This document shows positions 8,496 to 19,681 of a DNA stretch of 64,000 bases, in pieces. Numbering within the stretch: the first letter of the stretch is position 1; every line of letters begins with the position of its first letter. The stretch is taken from assembly GCF_003550175.1 (NCBI RefSeq), contig NZ_QXDF01000002.1:124001-188000 (forward strand). The letters run 5' to 3'. The notes under the pieces are model-generated. The model saw nothing but the letters and a program-made list of their open reading frames with translations, made no database searches and had not been told where the DNA came from. A program made the translations under genes and the position numbers. The stretch comes from Dichotomicrobium thermohalophilum. Its GTDB lineage: Bacteria > Pseudomonadota > Alphaproteobacteria > Rhizobiales > Rhodomicrobiaceae.

Positions 8496-10169
8496 CTAGA
8501 GATTCGTGTAGTTCGGGCCGCCGCCGCCTTCCGGCGGAACCCAGTTGATGTTCTGTGCCGGATCCTTGATGTCGCAGGTCTTGCAGTGCACGCAGTTCTG
8601 CGCGTTGATCTGGAACTTCACTCCGTTTTCCGTCGAGACCACCTCATAGACCGCCGCCGGGCAGTAGCGCTGCGCCGGCTCGTCGAATTTCGGCAGGTTC
8701 TCCTCGATCGGGATCGACTCGTCGCTGAGCTGCAGGTGGACCGGCTGGTCCTCCTCGTGGTTCGTGCCCGACAGATAGACCGATGACAGCCGGTCAAAGG
8801 TCAGCACGCCGTCCGGCTTCGGATACTCGATCGGCTGGAACTCCGAGGCGGGCTTGAGTGTCTCATGATCCGGCTTGCCATGGCCCAGGGTGTAGCTGAG
8901 AGACGGGATCAGCGTGTTCACCCACATATCCATGCCGCCCAGCACCGTGCCAAGGCGTGTGCCGAACTTCGACAGCAGCGGCTTCACGTTGCGCACCTTC
9001 TTCAGATCCTTGGCGATCGCGCTGGTCTCATAGGCGCGCTCGTAAGCCTCCAGCCGGTCGTTCGCGCGGCCTTCGCTGACCGCCTCGAAAGCGGCCTCAG
9101 CCGCCAGGATGCCCGACAGCATGGCGTTGTGCGACCCCTTGATGCGCGGCACGTTCACGAAGCCCGCGCTGCAGCCGATCAGTGCCCCGCCAGGGAAGGT
9201 GAGCTGCGGCACCGACTGATAACCGCCTTCGCTGATCGCGCGCGCGCCATAGCCGATCCTCTTGCCGCCCTCCAGCATCGGTGCGATCGAAGGGTGCGTC
9301 TTGAATCGCTGTAGCTCGTCAAATGGCGAGATGTACGGGTTCTCGTAGTTCAGATGGACCACGAAGCCGACCGAGGCCAAGTTCTCGCCCCAGTGATAGA
9401 TGAACGACCCGCCGCCCGTGCGATCATCGAGCGGCCAACCAAGCGTGTGCTGCACCAGCCCCGGCTGATGCTTCTCCGGCGGCAGCTCCCAAAGCTCCTT
9501 GATGCCGATGCCGTATTTCTGCGGCTCGCGGCCCTCGTTCAGGTGGAACGCCCGGATCAGCCGCTTGGCGAGCGAGCCGCGCACGCCTTCGGCGATCAGC
9601 GTATACTTGCCGTGCAACTCGATGCCGCGCTCGAAGCCGGGCTTGGGCTGGCCGCGTGAGTCGAGACCCATGTCGCCGGTCGCCACGCCGATCACCGACC
9701 CCTCGCTGTCGGTCACCAGTTCGCTCGCCGCGAAGCCGGGATAGACCTCCACGCCCAGTTCTTCGGCCTGCTCGCCCAGCCAGCGGCAGACGTTGCCAAG
9801 GCTGACGATGTAGTTGCCGTGATTGTTCATCAGCGGCGGCATGGCAAAGTTCGGCAGGCGGATGGCGCTCTTCTCGCGCAGGTACAGGAAGCGATCGTCC
9901 GTAACCGGCGTGTCCAGCGGCGCGCCCTTCTCGCGCCAGTCCGGAATGAGCGTATCCAGCCCGATCGGGTCGACCACGGCGCCCGAAAGGATGTGAGCGC
10001 CGACCTCCGATCCTTTTTCGAGCACAACAACGGAGATGTCCTGATCCTTTTCGGCGGCAAGCTGCTTGAGCCGGATCGCGGCGGACAGGCCGGCCGGGCC
10101 GGCGCCGACGATCACGACGTCAAACTCCATCGCTTCGCGTTCGGGCAACTGCGTGTCTTGTTCGCTCAT
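8496..10169 (-). CDS. etfD: Electron transfer flavoprotein-ubiquinone oxidoreductase
   Basis: Membrane-associated ETF-QO, which passes electrons from ETF (fed by acyl-CoA and dimethylglycine/sarcosine-type dehydrogenases) to ubiquinone. The 557 residues begin with an FAD-binding Rossmann motif [17 protein letters not shown] (about 18-35). The ubiquinone-binding middle region includes [10 protein letters not shown]. The C-terminus carries the [4Fe-4S] ligands CPAAVYEV and [13 protein letters not shown], then PEGGGGPNY. Length and cysteine pattern are complete. AGGGAG precedes the ATG. Single gene; no etfAB adjacent. Confidence 0.96.
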   Translation of the reverse strand: MSEQDTQLPEREAMEFDVVIVGAGPAGLSAAIRLKQLAAEKDQDISVVVLEKGSEVGAHILSGAVVDPIGLDTLIPDWREKGAPLDTPVTDDRFLYLREKSAIRLPNFAMPPLMNNHGNYIVSLGNVCRWLGEQAEELGVEVYPGFAASELVTDSEGSVIGVATGDMGLDSRGQPKPGFERGIELHGKYTLIAEGVRGSLAKRLIRAFHLNEGREPQKYGIGIKELWELPPEKHQPGLVQHTLGWPLDDRTGGGSFIYHWGENLASVGFVVHLNYENPYISPFDELQRFKTHPSIAPMLEGGKRIGYGARAISEGGYQSVPQLTFPGGALIGCSAGFVNVPRIKGSHNAMLSGILAAEAAFEAVSEGRANDRLEAYERAYETSAIAKDLKKVRNVKPLLSKFGTRLGTVLGGMDMWVNTLIPSLSYTLGHGKPDHETLKPASEFQPIEYPKPDGVLTFDRLSSVYLSGTNHEEDQPVHLQLSDESIPIEENLPKFDEPAQRYCPAAVYEVVSTENGVKFQINAQNCVHCKTCDIKDPAQNINWVPPEGGGGPNYTNL

Positions 10170-10347
10170 GGAAACTCCCTGTTGAATGCCCGGAGATACT
10201 TGCGGGTTGCGGTGGCGTCAATGCGTCAACTCCGCTTGCGCCCCGCGCGCGTTCCGCGGCACATTATCACCGCTCCGGGGGCGTTGAAGGGCGCTTTGCG
10301 ACCTGCTCTTGGCGCGCGGGCGGCATGGCGCAGGATTGGTAGACCCG

Positions 10348-11085
10348 ATGGCCGACATCTCCCACACGGACAAGGTCCGCGCGATGCTTGAGTGGTATCA
10401 GGCCATGGGCGTGGACGACGCCGTAGCCGAGACCCCGCTGGATTGGGCCAAGGCGCGGTTCGAGATGCCTCGGCCAATGCAGACGCCCACCCAAAGCGCC
10501 GGCGGCAAACTCGCGCATATCGACACGCTGGAGGCGCTGCGCGCCGAAGTCGCCGCATTCGAGGGCTGCGGCCTGAAACGCACGGCCAAGTCGCTCTGCT
10601 TTGCGCGCGGCAACCCCGATGCCCGCGTCATGCTCATCGGCGAAGCGCCGGGCCGCGACGAGGACCTGCAGGGTCTGCCCTTCGTCGGCCGCGCCGGCCA
10701 GCTTCTCGACCGGATGCTACGGGCGATCGACCTGACTGCGGACAACGCGTATATCACGAACGTTGTCTATTGGCGGCCGCCGGGCAACCGCAACCCTTCG
10801 CCGCAGGAGGTCGAGGCTTGCCGCCCGTTCCTGACGCGGCAGGTCGAGCTGGTCGCGCCAGAAATCATGGTGCTCCTCGGGGGCGCGGCGGCGAAGCACA
10901 TACTTGGCGCGACCGACGGCATCATGAAGCTGCGCGGCAAGTGGCGCGACGTCACGATTGGCGGACATGCGTGCCGCGCCATCGCCACGCTGCATCCGGC
11001 TTATCTGCTGCGCAATCCCCTCGGCAAGCGGCTGGCCTGGCGTGACCTGCTGATGATCCGCGATGCGCTGGATACCAGCGGCTAG
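10348..11085 (+). CDS. Uracil-DNA glycosylase, family 4-like
   Basis: Base-excision repair enzyme removing uracil from DNA. The family 4 active-site motif [20 protein letters not shown] lies near residue 95 and the second motif HPAYLLRNP near 213. The first of the usual iron-sulfur cysteine pairs (C-x2-C) is not intact: the sequence reads [11 protein letters not shown], with another Cys in EVEACRPFL, so the cluster may be altered or absent, as in other alphaproteobacterial relatives (from memory). The ATG at 10348 is preferred because [10 protein letters not shown] begins the conserved part; the frame is open upstream to 10309. It converges on and overlaps by four bases a second UDG-superfamily gene. 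Confidence 0.9.
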   Translation: MADISHTDKVRAMLEWYQAMGVDDAVAETPLDWAKARFEMPRPMQTPTQSAGGKLAHIDTLEALRAEVAAFEGCGLKRTAKSLCFARGNPDARVMLIGEAPGRDEDLQGLPFVGRAGQLLDRMLRAIDLTADNAYITNVVYWRPPGNRNPSPQEVEACRPFLTRQVELVAPEIMVLLGGAAAKHILGATDGIMKLRGKWRDVTIGGHACRAIATLHPAYLLRNPLGKRLAWRDLLMIRDALDTSG

Positions 11086-11708
11086 AGAAGTCTGCGGACC
11101 TCGGCGCGCAGGTAGGGCACGACCTCGTCCTCGAACCAAGGATTGCGCTTCAGCCAGGCCGTATTGCGCCAAGACGGGTGCGGCAGCGGAAGATGGCGCG
11201 GCCGTTCGTGCCGCTCGGCGTAATGGCGCCAGTCGGCGACCGTCTCGGTCAGCGTCGGGCGGGCTTCACTGCCCAGATGCCATTTCTGTGCGTATTGGCC
11301 GATCAGCAGGATCAACTCGAACCGGGGCAGGGCCTTGAACAGCTCCGCTCGCCAGGTTGGCGGGCACTCCTTGCGCGGCGGCAGATCACCGCCCTTGCCG
11401 TTCGTCCCGGGGAAGCAGAAGCCCATTGGCACGATGGCGACCCGGCTTTCATCGTAGAACTCTTCTCGCGTGACGCCCATCCAGTGGCGCAGCCGGTCGC
11501 CGGAAGGGTCGTTGAACGGAATGCCGGTTTCATGCACGCGCGTCCCCGGCGCCTGCCCGCAAACGCAAAGCCGGGCGGTGGAACTGACGCTCAGGACGGG
11601 TCGCGGCTCATGCGGGAGCGGTTCTCCGATCGGCTCTTCGACGCAGACGCGGCAGGCGCGGATTCGCTTGACCAGCGCCTCCAGCCGGTCGGTCATCGGC
11701 GCGCTCAA
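11082..11708 (-). CDS. Uracil-DNA glycosylase superfamily protein
   Basis: The 208-residue protein belongs to the UDG-like superfamily but not to family 4. Near residue 50 it has GQAPGTRVHETGIPFNDPSG followed by LRHWMGV and FYDE; later comes PHPSWRN, corresponding to the second active-site loop. Near the N-terminus RACRVCVEE has a C-x2-C, which may help bind a metal or a cluster. Activity on uracil in DNA is likely by family but not shown. Its start overlaps the stop of the upstream MBL gene by four bases, and it converges on the family 4 gene. Confidence 0.85.
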   Translation of the reverse strand: MSAPMTDRLEALVKRIRACRVCVEEPIGEPLPHEPRPVLSVSSTARLCVCGQAPGTRVHETGIPFNDPSGDRLRHWMGVTREEFYDESRVAIVPMGFCFPGTNGKGGDLPPRKECPPTWRAELFKALPRFELILLIGQYAQKWHLGSEARPTLTETVADWRHYAERHERPRHLPLPHPSWRNTAWLKRNPWFEDEVVPYLRAEVRRLL

Positions 11709-12448
11709 ACCTCGATCACCATGCCGTCCTCAGCAAGCGAGCAACGTGCGTCTGTCACCTCGTGCTGTTCCGCCAGCATGGCATCGCTCATGTGAGTCAG
11801 CAGCACCCGCTTCGCGCCAATGTCGTCAAGGCGGTGGTGAATGGTGAGATAATCGAGATGCATATCCAGCCGCTTGTCGTATTGGAAGCATTCCATAATG
11901 TAGAGGTCGGCGTCGCGCCCGGCCTCGACCACGGAATCGACCCAGCCTGTGTCGCCCGTGTAGGCCAGCACCTTATTCTCCAAGGTGAAGCGCAGCGCGT
12001 AGGACGGAGCGCCGGAGTAATGTTTGACCTCGAACGGGGTGACGCTCACCGCCCCGACCCTGGTCGTTTCGCCCGCGTGCAGCGGCACAAAGGTCATCTC
12101 GAAATCGCGCTGGTTCTCGGTGGCCAGCGGGAACATCGCCTCACAGGCGATATGAAACCGCGCCTCCAACTCCGCCGGGCCGACCAGCGTGAGCGGCTTG
12201 GTCCGCTTGGCCATGAACATCGCGTCGATGAGGAAGAACGGCAGCCCGCCGAAGTGGTCGCCATGCAAATGGGTGATGAAGACGGTGTCGACGTCGTTCG
12301 TGCTCAGCCCTGCCTTTTTGAGCGAGATGAGCGCCGACGCGCCGCAGTCGATCAGGAAGCCTGTTTCGCCGCTTTGAACATGGAAGCAGGTGTTGAGTCG
12401 GCCGCCCGACCCGAAGGCATCGCCGCTGCCGGTGATCGTCAGTTTCAT
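11705..12448 (-). CDS. MBL-fold metal-dependent hydrolase, RNase Z-like
   Basis: Metallo-beta-lactamase-fold hydrolase of 247 residues. The dinuclear zinc motif THLHGDHFGG lies near residue 59, with later ligands in HYSG, AYTGDTGW and a C-terminal LLTHMS. The fold and length resemble RNase Z/ElaC-type and phosphodiesterase-like enzymes, but the long flexible arm that marks tRNase Z is not evident, so a specific substrate is not assigned. It starts three bases after the GST stop and overlaps the downstream UDG gene by four, giving a leftward operon GST-MBL-UDG. Confidence 0.85.
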   Translation of the reverse strand: MKLTITGSGDAFGSGGRLNTCFHVQSGETGFLIDCGASALISLKKAGLSTNDVDTVFITHLHGDHFGGLPFFLIDAMFMAKRTKPLTLVGPAELEARFHIACEAMFPLATENQRDFEMTFVPLHAGETTRVGAVSVTPFEVKHYSGAPSYALRFTLENKVLAYTGDTGWVDSVVEAGRDADLYIMECFQYDKRLDMHLDYLTIHHRLDDIGAKRVLLTHMSDAMLAEQHEVTDARCSLAEDGMVIEV

Positions 12449-12451
12449 GCG

Positions 12452-13072
12452 CTAGATTCCTGCTTGCGCTACGCTTTCGCGCGCTTTGACCGCGTCGTAC
12501 CACCGCGCGAGATGACCCAGCCCCTCGGGCAGCGCCATCCGCGCCGGCTTCATGAAGCCGACCGCCACGAAGGCAGTTATGTCGGCAATCGTGAATGTAC
12601 CGCCTGCTACATAGTCGCTCTGCACGAGCTGGTCATTCAACAAACGCAAGCCCCGGCCAGCGCGCTCACGATTCACATCGGCCCATTCCGGGATTTGCGG
12701 TGATTCGAGGGCGGCCATGCGCGGATTGGTGTGACGAAACACATTGGCGACAGGCCAGAACAGGCTGAACTCCATGCGCCGGTTCCACATCTCGATTCGC
12801 GCGGCCTCAAGCGGTTCCCGTCCGAACAGCGCGGGCTCAGGCGTCAGCGCCTCCAGATAGCGGCAAATGGCGACCGTCTCGCTCAGCGCTTCGCCGTCAT
12901 CAAGGACCAGCACGGGCACGCCGCCATAGGGATTCAGTTTCTCGAACCAGTCACTCCTGTGTTCGCCGGCCATCAGGTCGATGCCCTCACAGGGGATGTC
13001 CAGCCCCTTCTCAGCGGCGAAAATGCGGACCCGCCGGGGATTCGGTGCGCCCCGCGCCTCGATGATTTTCAT
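12452..13072 (-). CDS. Glutathione S-transferase
   Basis: Cytosolic GST of 206 residues. The thioredoxin-like N-terminal domain (about 1-78) has MKIIEARGAPNPRRVRIF, the cis-Pro segment GGVPVLVLDDG and the glutathione-gamma-Glu-binding SETVAICRYLE. The all-helical C-terminal domain includes YVAGGTFTIADITAFVAV near residue 150. The ATG at 13072 gives the family start; a frame extension of ten codons upstream has no support. First gene of the leftward GST-MBL-UDG cluster. Substrate unknown. Confidence 0.92.
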   Translation of the reverse strand: MKIIEARGAPNPRRVRIFAAEKGLDIPCEGIDLMAGEHRSDWFEKLNPYGGVPVLVLDDGEALSETVAICRYLEALTPEPALFGREPLEAARIEMWNRRMEFSLFWPVANVFRHTNPRMAALESPQIPEWADVNRERAGRGLRLLNDQLVQSDYVAGGTFTIADITAFVAVGFMKPARMALPEGLGHLARWYDAVKARESVAQAGI

Positions 13073-13327
13073 GCGCAATGACCTCGCTGTCTGCCGGCGC
13101 ACTCATCTCCGCCCCAGGCCGCATTTGCGTCAGAATGACGCAATTTGACGCGGCGACAGCCGGAGATTGTGCAATTCGACCCCACACGTAAACCGTCTAT
13201 TAGGCATTCTCACTGAAAACTGTACCAATTCGGCTCGGTGCCTTCATCCGGTCAGTGGCCGCGATTATCGTCCCGGGCCTGCAGAAAATGAGCGGCTTCG
13301 CGCCGCGCCAACCGGCATTGCAACATC

Positions 13328-14851
<1,524 letters not shown>

Positions 14852-15429
14852 TCCTGCAGCTCGCAAGTTATTCTTTACCATCCGCACGTGTAAATGACCT
14901 CCGCAAGCTTGCCAGACCCGTGTTTTGTCATTGCGGGAGCCGAGCTTTCCGCTATGCTGAAAGCTTGCGGATACCTCCAGGAGCGGCGCGATGGCCCGCG
15001 GTCGGAGGGATTGAACGCTCATCGTATTCGCAGAGATTTTTGAAGTATTCATCGAAGGGTCTCTGTATAACGAGACGCTTGAAGGCGCGCTGCCAGCCGA
15101 TTGCGCCATTAAACTGCAAACCGTCCTGATTGACCGCAGAGGTTGATTCTCGGCTTTGCTTGTTAGGGGTGGCGGGTGTGCTCGGCTTGTCTTTTCGCGG
15201 CATTTGGGGCTGCGCAAATTTGTCGGTTTGACTGCCGGCGGGAAGCGGTGTACCGTCTGAGCCGGAATGCACACACACCTACTGCTTCAACGGCTTCAAC
15301 CGCGGGCTGAGCAACATCATCTGTCCTGATATGACGCAATCGCGCCGCTGGATGGCGCATCTGGCTCGGCCGCTGGCTGCTCCCTGATGCTGTTATTGTC
15401 ACATCACCAACGACCAAATAGCGAAACGC
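14852..15429. other. Intergenic region, 578 bp, no gene recognised
   Basis: Separates the histidine kinase from the betaine transporter. Local composition is less GC-rich than the flanks. Short overlapping frames exist on both strands (for example minus-strand 14952-15278) but none has a convincing start, codon bias or family resemblance. A weak sigma70-like promoter for the downstream operon may lie at 15228-15256 (TTGACT, 17 bases, TACCGT). Confidence 0.5.
15228..15256 (+). promoter_or_regulatory. Possible promoter of the betaine transport operon
   Basis: TTGACT (15228-15233), a 17-base spacer, and TACCGT (15251-15256). The -35 box is good and the -10 box is weak. It lies about 175 bases before the first ATG of the operon, leaving room for osmotic regulation. 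Confidence 0.3.
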
Positions 15430-16695
15430 ATGAGCTATAAACTCACCGCAGAAAACGTCTATAAGATTTTCGGCCCTGAGCCGGACAGAGCGCTGGAGAT
15501 GTCCCAGCAGGGCGCTAGCAAGGACGAGGTCTTCCGCGAAACAAAGAGCGTGGTTGCCGTCAACGATGTCTCCTTCAAGGTGCCCGAGGGCCAGATCTTC
15601 GTGGTCATGGGCTTGTCCGGTTCGGGCAAGTCGACGCTGATCCGTTGCCTGAACCGCTTGTTCGAACCCACCGCCGGCAAGATCTACATTGATGATTTCG
15701 ACATCACCGCCGCTAACGAGGAGGAACTTCGCCAGGTCCGGCTAAAGCGGATGGCGATGGTGTTTCAGCATTTCGCGCTGTTCCCCCACATGAGTGTGTG
15801 GGAGAACGCCGCCTATGGCCTCAAGGCGCGCAACACCGATGTCTCCGAGCGTCGAGAGCAGGCGGTCGCGGCGCTGAAATCGGTCGGACTGGATGCCTGG
15901 GCAGACTCCTATCCGAAAAACCTCAGCGGTGGCATGCAACAGCGCGTCGGCCTTGCGCGGGCGCTGGCGGTTTCGCCGGAAGTGCTGCTGATGGACGAGC
16001 CGTTTTCCGCGCTCGACCCACTCATTCGCCGCGACACCCAGGACGAATTGATCGAAATTCAGGAACGTTTGGGCAGCACGATCGTTTTCATCACGCACGA
16101 CCTGCAGGAGGCCCTGAAGCTCGGCGACCAGATCGCCATCATGAAGGACGGCCGATTCGTGCAGGTCGGCACGCCGCAGCAAATCGTGATGGACCCGGCC
16201 GACGACTACGTCTTCGAGTTTACGCGCGATGTCGACCGTAGCCGGGTGCTCACCTTCGGCAGCATCCGGGACGAGGCCGAGACGCTGACGGGCGAGGAGC
16301 CGCTGGACGAGGTCACGCGGCGCTTTGAAGCGAACGAGAATCTGAAGGGCATGTTCGTGGTCGATGACAAGAACAAGCCGGTTGGTCTGGTCGACCGCGA
16401 CAGGATCGGCGAAGCCGAGGAGGGCGCGACGGCCCGCAGCCTGATGGATCGGCATTTCGCCAAGGTGCGCCGCTCGAGCTACATTTGTGAAAGCTTCGAC
16501 CGGCTTGGGGATCACAAGCTGTTCGCCGTGGTCGACCGCGAGGGCAAGTTGCGCGGCGTGGTCGATCCGATGAATGTCTTCCAGCATCTCGAGCCGCCCA
16601 CCGAGGAGGATGCGGTTCAGCCGGGCGGCCGTCCGGGCGAGCGCCCCGATGACTTGGAGGCGGCTTCCCAGCCCGTTGCGCAGGAGACGGCCTGA
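15430..16695 (+). CDS. proV: Glycine betaine/proline ABC transporter, ATP-binding subunit
   Basis: ATPase of a quaternary-amine importer of the ProU/OpuA type, on the cytoplasmic face. The 421 residues include the N-terminal FGPEPDRALEM signature of ProV, Walker A GLSGSGKST (61-69), the signature LSGGMQQRVGLARALA, Walker B VLLMDEPFSALD and the switch FITHD. From about residue 285 two CBS-like repeats follow, which in OpuA sense ionic strength. The gene is first in the operon proV-proW-proX; its stop overlaps the next start (TGATG). The substrate may include betaine, proline betaine or DMSP; the sequence cannot tell. Confidence 0.95.
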   Translation: MSYKLTAENVYKIFGPEPDRALEMSQQGASKDEVFRETKSVVAVNDVSFKVPEGQIFVVMGLSGSGKSTLIRCLNRLFEPTAGKIYIDDFDITAANEEELRQVRLKRMAMVFQHFALFPHMSVWENAAYGLKARNTDVSERREQAVAALKSVGLDAWADSYPKNLSGGMQQRVGLARALAVSPEVLLMDEPFSALDPLIRRDTQDELIEIQERLGSTIVFITHDLQEALKLGDQIAIMKDGRFVQVGTPQQIVMDPADDYVFEFTRDVDRSRVLTFGSIRDEAETLTGEEPLDEVTRRFEANENLKGMFVVDDKNKPVGLVDRDRIGEAEEGATARSLMDRHFAKVRRSSYICESFDRLGDHKLFAVVDREGKLRGVVDPMNVFQHLEPPTEEDAVQPGGRPGERPDDLEAASQPVAQETA

Positions 16696-17696
16696 TGTCT
16701 GATACCAATGCGACTTACGCGCAGGTGACGGCCAGCATGGAAGTGTTGCGTCCTTCGAACTATTTCCGCGTCCCCATGGATGATTGGGTGGACAGTGGCG
16801 TCGACTGGCTGGTCGACAATTTCCGCCCGGCTTTCCAGGCGGTCAAATGGCCGGTCGAGAAGGTGCTGAACGGTCTTGACGGACTGCTGCAGGCCACGCC
16901 TTTCATCGTGTTTACCGTCCTCGTGGCGCTCCTGGCATGGCGGCTGGCAGGCCGCGGCGTGGCCATCTTCACGATCATTTCGTTCCTGGTGCTCGACGCT
17001 GTGGGCGTCTGGAGCGAGACGATGACCACGCTGGCAATGATCCTGACAGCGGTGGTGTTCTGCGCCGTGATCGGCATTCCGTTGGGGATTTCCGCCGCCG
17101 CGAGCGACCGGTTCGCATCGGGCATCCGCCCCGTGCTCGACATCATGCAGACGATACCGCCCTTCGTTTATCTGGTGCCGATCGTCATGCTGTTCGGCGT
17201 CGGGCTTGTGCCGGGGGTTATCGCGACGATCATCTTCGCGCTGCCGCCAATCGTGCGTCTTACCAATCTTGGGATTCGACAAGTGCAGGGTGAGCTCGTG
17301 GAGGCGGGCTACGCCTTCGGATCAACGCCGCGCCAGGTTCTCTGGGAAATCCAGATTCCGTTGGCGCTACGCACCATCATGGCGGGTCTCAACCAGACAC
17401 TCATGCTGGCGCTGTCGATGGCCGTTATCGCTGCCTTGATCGGCGCGGGCGGACTGGGCCTGACCGTCTACACGGGTCTTGGACGCCTGGACGTCGGCCA
17501 GGCCTTCCTGGGCGGTCTCGGCATCGTGCTGCTGGCCATCGTGCTTGACCGGATTACGCAGGCGCTTGGCACGCAGGGCGAGGAAAAACAGCCCGGATGG
17601 ACCTTTAAGGGCATCCTGCGAATGCTGACAGGTCAGGGCCGCGAGTCCTCTTCCGAAGAACGGGAAGGGAAGGCGGCCTCTTCAGCCGCGGAATAA
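16695..17696 (+). CDS. proW: Glycine betaine/proline ABC transporter, permease subunit
   Basis: Inner-membrane permease with the BPD_transp_1 fold. After a hydrophilic N-terminus of about 65 residues, as in ProW, there are some seven hydrophobic helices. The cytoplasmic coupling loop is around GYAFGSTPRQVLWEIQIPLA (near residue 205), the EAA motif that docks on ProV. The C-terminal 35 residues are hydrophilic and Ser/Glu-rich. Start and proV stop share one base, so translation is coupled. About 115 bases separate it from proX. Confidence 0.94.
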   Translation: MSDTNATYAQVTASMEVLRPSNYFRVPMDDWVDSGVDWLVDNFRPAFQAVKWPVEKVLNGLDGLLQATPFIVFTVLVALLAWRLAGRGVAIFTIISFLVLDAVGVWSETMTTLAMILTAVVFCAVIGIPLGISAAASDRFASGIRPVLDIMQTIPPFVYLVPIVMLFGVGLVPGVIATIIFALPPIVRLTNLGIRQVQGELVEAGYAFGSTPRQVLWEIQIPLALRTIMAGLNQTLMLALSMAVIAALIGAGGLGLTVYTGLGRLDVGQAFLGGLGIVLLAIVLDRITQALGTQGEEKQPGWTFKGILRMLTGQGRESSSEEREGKAASSAAE

Positions 17697-17811
17697 CGCG
17701 GCATCCTGCGGCGAGCGGGCCGCAGGGTTCGTTAAACGACGTGGACGGCCGCAAATGGTTGCCACGCCGTTCTTTATTGCAGAAGCAGATTTGAACAGAG
17801 GAGGAGTTAGC

Positions 17812-18831
17812 ATGAACGCTGTTAAGTTCTTGTCGCGGCTTGCTCTCGGCGCCGCGGCGGCGTTCGCGATCACGTCGACCGCCATTACGAGTGACGTCGC
17901 TGCCCAGGAGCCGGGTGAAGGCAAGTCGGTTTCGATGGCCCGTGCCACCTGGGACACCGGCTGGTTCCAGGCCGAGATTTACAAGCAGCTTTTCGAGAAG
18001 CTCGGTTATGACGTCGGCCAGGTGCGTACGCTTGACAACCCACCATTTTACCAGGCTGTCGGCCAGGGCGACATCGACCTGTGGGTGAACGGCTGGTTCC
18101 CGCTGCACGACACCTATCGTGATGCCTTCGAGGAAGGCGCCTCGATCATCGGTTACGTTGCCAAGGGCGGCGCGCTTCAGGGCTATCTCGTGGACAAGAA
18201 GTCGGCCGAAGAGTACGGCATCACCAACATCATGGACTTCACCAAGCCCGAGATTAAGGAAGCCTTCGACGCCAATGGCGACGGCAAGGCGGACCTGGTT
18301 GCCTGCCCGCCGGGCTGGGGTTGCGAGAAGAAGATCGCCAATGACCTCGACGAACTCGAGCTTCGCGATCACATCAACCCGATCAAGGCCGGCTATTCAT
18401 CCTCGATGGCGGACGCGCTCGGCCGCTTCAGGCAGGGTGATCCGATCCTGTTCTACACCTGGACGCCGAACTGGACGGTCGGCATTCTTCAGCCGGGCAA
18501 GGACGTCGTCTGGATCGAGATGCCGAACGCGACCGAGGAAACCACGGTTGCCGGTGTCGAGGGCTGTGTGAATGATCCCTGCGCTCTCGGTTGGAAGGCC
18601 AACGACATCCGTCCGGTCGCCAACGACGAGTTCCTGAACAACAACCCGGCCGTAAAGACCCTGCTGGAAGAAGCCCGCATCCCGCTCGATGACATCTTCG
18701 CTCAGAACGCGAAGATGAACCAGGGCGAGGATTCCCCGGAAGACATCCAGCGCCACGCGTCCGAGTGGATCGAGAACAACTCGGACCTGGTCGACGGCTG
18801 GATGAAGAAGGCGCGCGAAGCCGCGATGTAA
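17812..18831 (+). CDS. proX: Glycine betaine ABC transporter, substrate-binding protein
   Basis: Periplasmic binding protein of 339 residues, with a Sec signal peptide (about 1-31, ending VAAQ). Tryptophans that could build the aromatic betaine-binding box are in DTGWF, VNGWFPLH and WTPNWT. Two cysteine pairs in the middle (CPPGWGC; GCVNDPC) match ProX relatives that carry a disulfide. The start at 17812 has a very strong ribosome-binding site (GAGGAGG, 7 bases before), fitting the high expression of binding proteins; the frame extends upstream without support. Last gene of the operon, followed by two hairpins. Confidence 0.95.
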   Translation: MNAVKFLSRLALGAAAAFAITSTAITSDVAAQEPGEGKSVSMARATWDTGWFQAEIYKQLFEKLGYDVGQVRTLDNPPFYQAVGQGDIDLWVNGWFPLHDTYRDAFEEGASIIGYVAKGGALQGYLVDKKSAEEYGITNIMDFTKPEIKEAFDANGDGKADLVACPPGWGCEKKIANDLDELELRDHINPIKAGYSSSMADALGRFRQGDPILFYTWTPNWTVGILQPGKDVVWIEMPNATEETTVAGVEGCVNDPCALGWKANDIRPVANDEFLNNNPAVKTLLEEARIPLDDIFAQNAKMNQGEDSPEDIQRHASEWIENNSDLVDGWMKKAREAAM

Positions 18832-18910
18832 TCGTGAAAACGGGGGCGGTCGGAGACCGTCCCCGGCCTTCGCCGCAGCGGTAAGGGATGGCCCTGCACC
18901 GCAAAAGAAA

Positions 18911-18940
18911 GGGCGCGATCACCGCGCCCTTTTTATTTCT
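18911..18940 (+). terminator. Rho-independent terminator of the proVWX operon
   Basis: Stem GGGCGCG / CGCGCCC with the loop ATCAC, followed by a T-rich run TTTTTATTTCT. A second, stronger hairpin without a T run lies just upstream at 18842-18864 (10-bp stem GGGGGCGGTC / GACCGTCCCC, loop GGA), 11 bases after the proX stop, and may protect the mRNA end. Confidence 0.85.
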
Positions 18941-18966
18941 TTCGATATTTTTCGGTCGTAAGGCGC

Positions 18967-19383
18967 CTATTCGTCGCGATAGATCTTCTCGCGCTTCTCG
19001 TGCCGCTCCTGCGCCTCGACGCTCAGCGTCGCGATCGGCCGGGCATCAAGCCGCTTCACGCCAATGGGTTCGCCCGTCTCTTCGCAATAGCCGTAGGTAC
19101 CGTCCTCGATCCGCTCCAGCGCCGCGTCGATCTTGGCGATTAGCTTGCGCTGCCGATCCCGCGCGCGCAGTTCCAGCGCCCGGTCGGTTTCCGAGGAGGC
19201 GCGGTCCGTCAGGTCGGGATGCTGTTCGGAGTCCTGAAGATTGTCGAGTGTCTCACGGCTTGAGCGCAAAATTTCGTCTTTCCAGTCGAGGAGTTTCCTC
19301 CGGAAATATTCGCGCTGCCGGTCGTTCATAAACGGTTCGTCTTCCGACGGCCGATAATCGTCCGGCAGGTCCGTCACGCCCAT
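18967..19383 (-). CDS. dksA: RNA polymerase-binding protein DksA
   Basis: Transcription factor that enters the RNA polymerase secondary channel and acts with ppGpp. The 138 residues have a coiled-coil domain (about 20-100) and a C-terminal globule. The usual four-cysteine zinc finger is mostly lost: GTYGYCEETGEPI keeps only one Cys, and the second pair is replaced within ARPIATLSVEAQERHEKRE. This one-cysteine form is known among alphaproteobacterial DksA proteins, so the gene is not defective. The ATG at 19383 matches the family start MGVTDLPDDYRPSEDEPFMN; 24 upstream codons in frame are not conserved. A good promoter lies about 210 bases upstream. Confidence 0.93.
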   Translation of the reverse strand: MGVTDLPDDYRPSEDEPFMNDRQREYFRRKLLDWKDEILRSSRETLDNLQDSEQHPDLTDRASSETDRALELRARDRQRKLIAKIDAALERIEDGTYGYCEETGEPIGVKRLDARPIATLSVEAQERHEKREKIYRDE

Positions 19384-19591
19384 GCATGCCTCTTTGAAAG
19401 TGATTGGCGTCTCAACGCACACGTTTCGAATTCGGCCGGCGCGGGGCCGATCCACGGTCGCTTGAAGCTGGCGGTTCGTGGCTTCATCCAGCCCTGGGGA
19501 GGCTCTCCCTCTGCTCGCCGGCGTCCGACGCTTCTCATCTGCCCAAAACGAAGCGGTCTTTGTGTGGGACCGATGCCACAGATTTCCGCTG

Positions 19592-19619
19592 TCTATGTAC
19601 CGTTATGCCGTAGGGTGTC
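19592..19619 (-). promoter_or_regulatory. Likely sigma70 promoter of dksA
   Basis: On the minus strand a consensus -35 TTGACA (bases 19614-19619), a 16-base spacer, and TACATA (19592-19597). Transcription would run left into dksA, with a leader of about 200 bases. Confidence 0.45.
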
Positions 19620-19681
19620 AAGTCTTGGGAAAGGGGGGCGGTTCAAGCGGAAGGCAGGTCAGCTTCCTGCGCCGAACCGCA

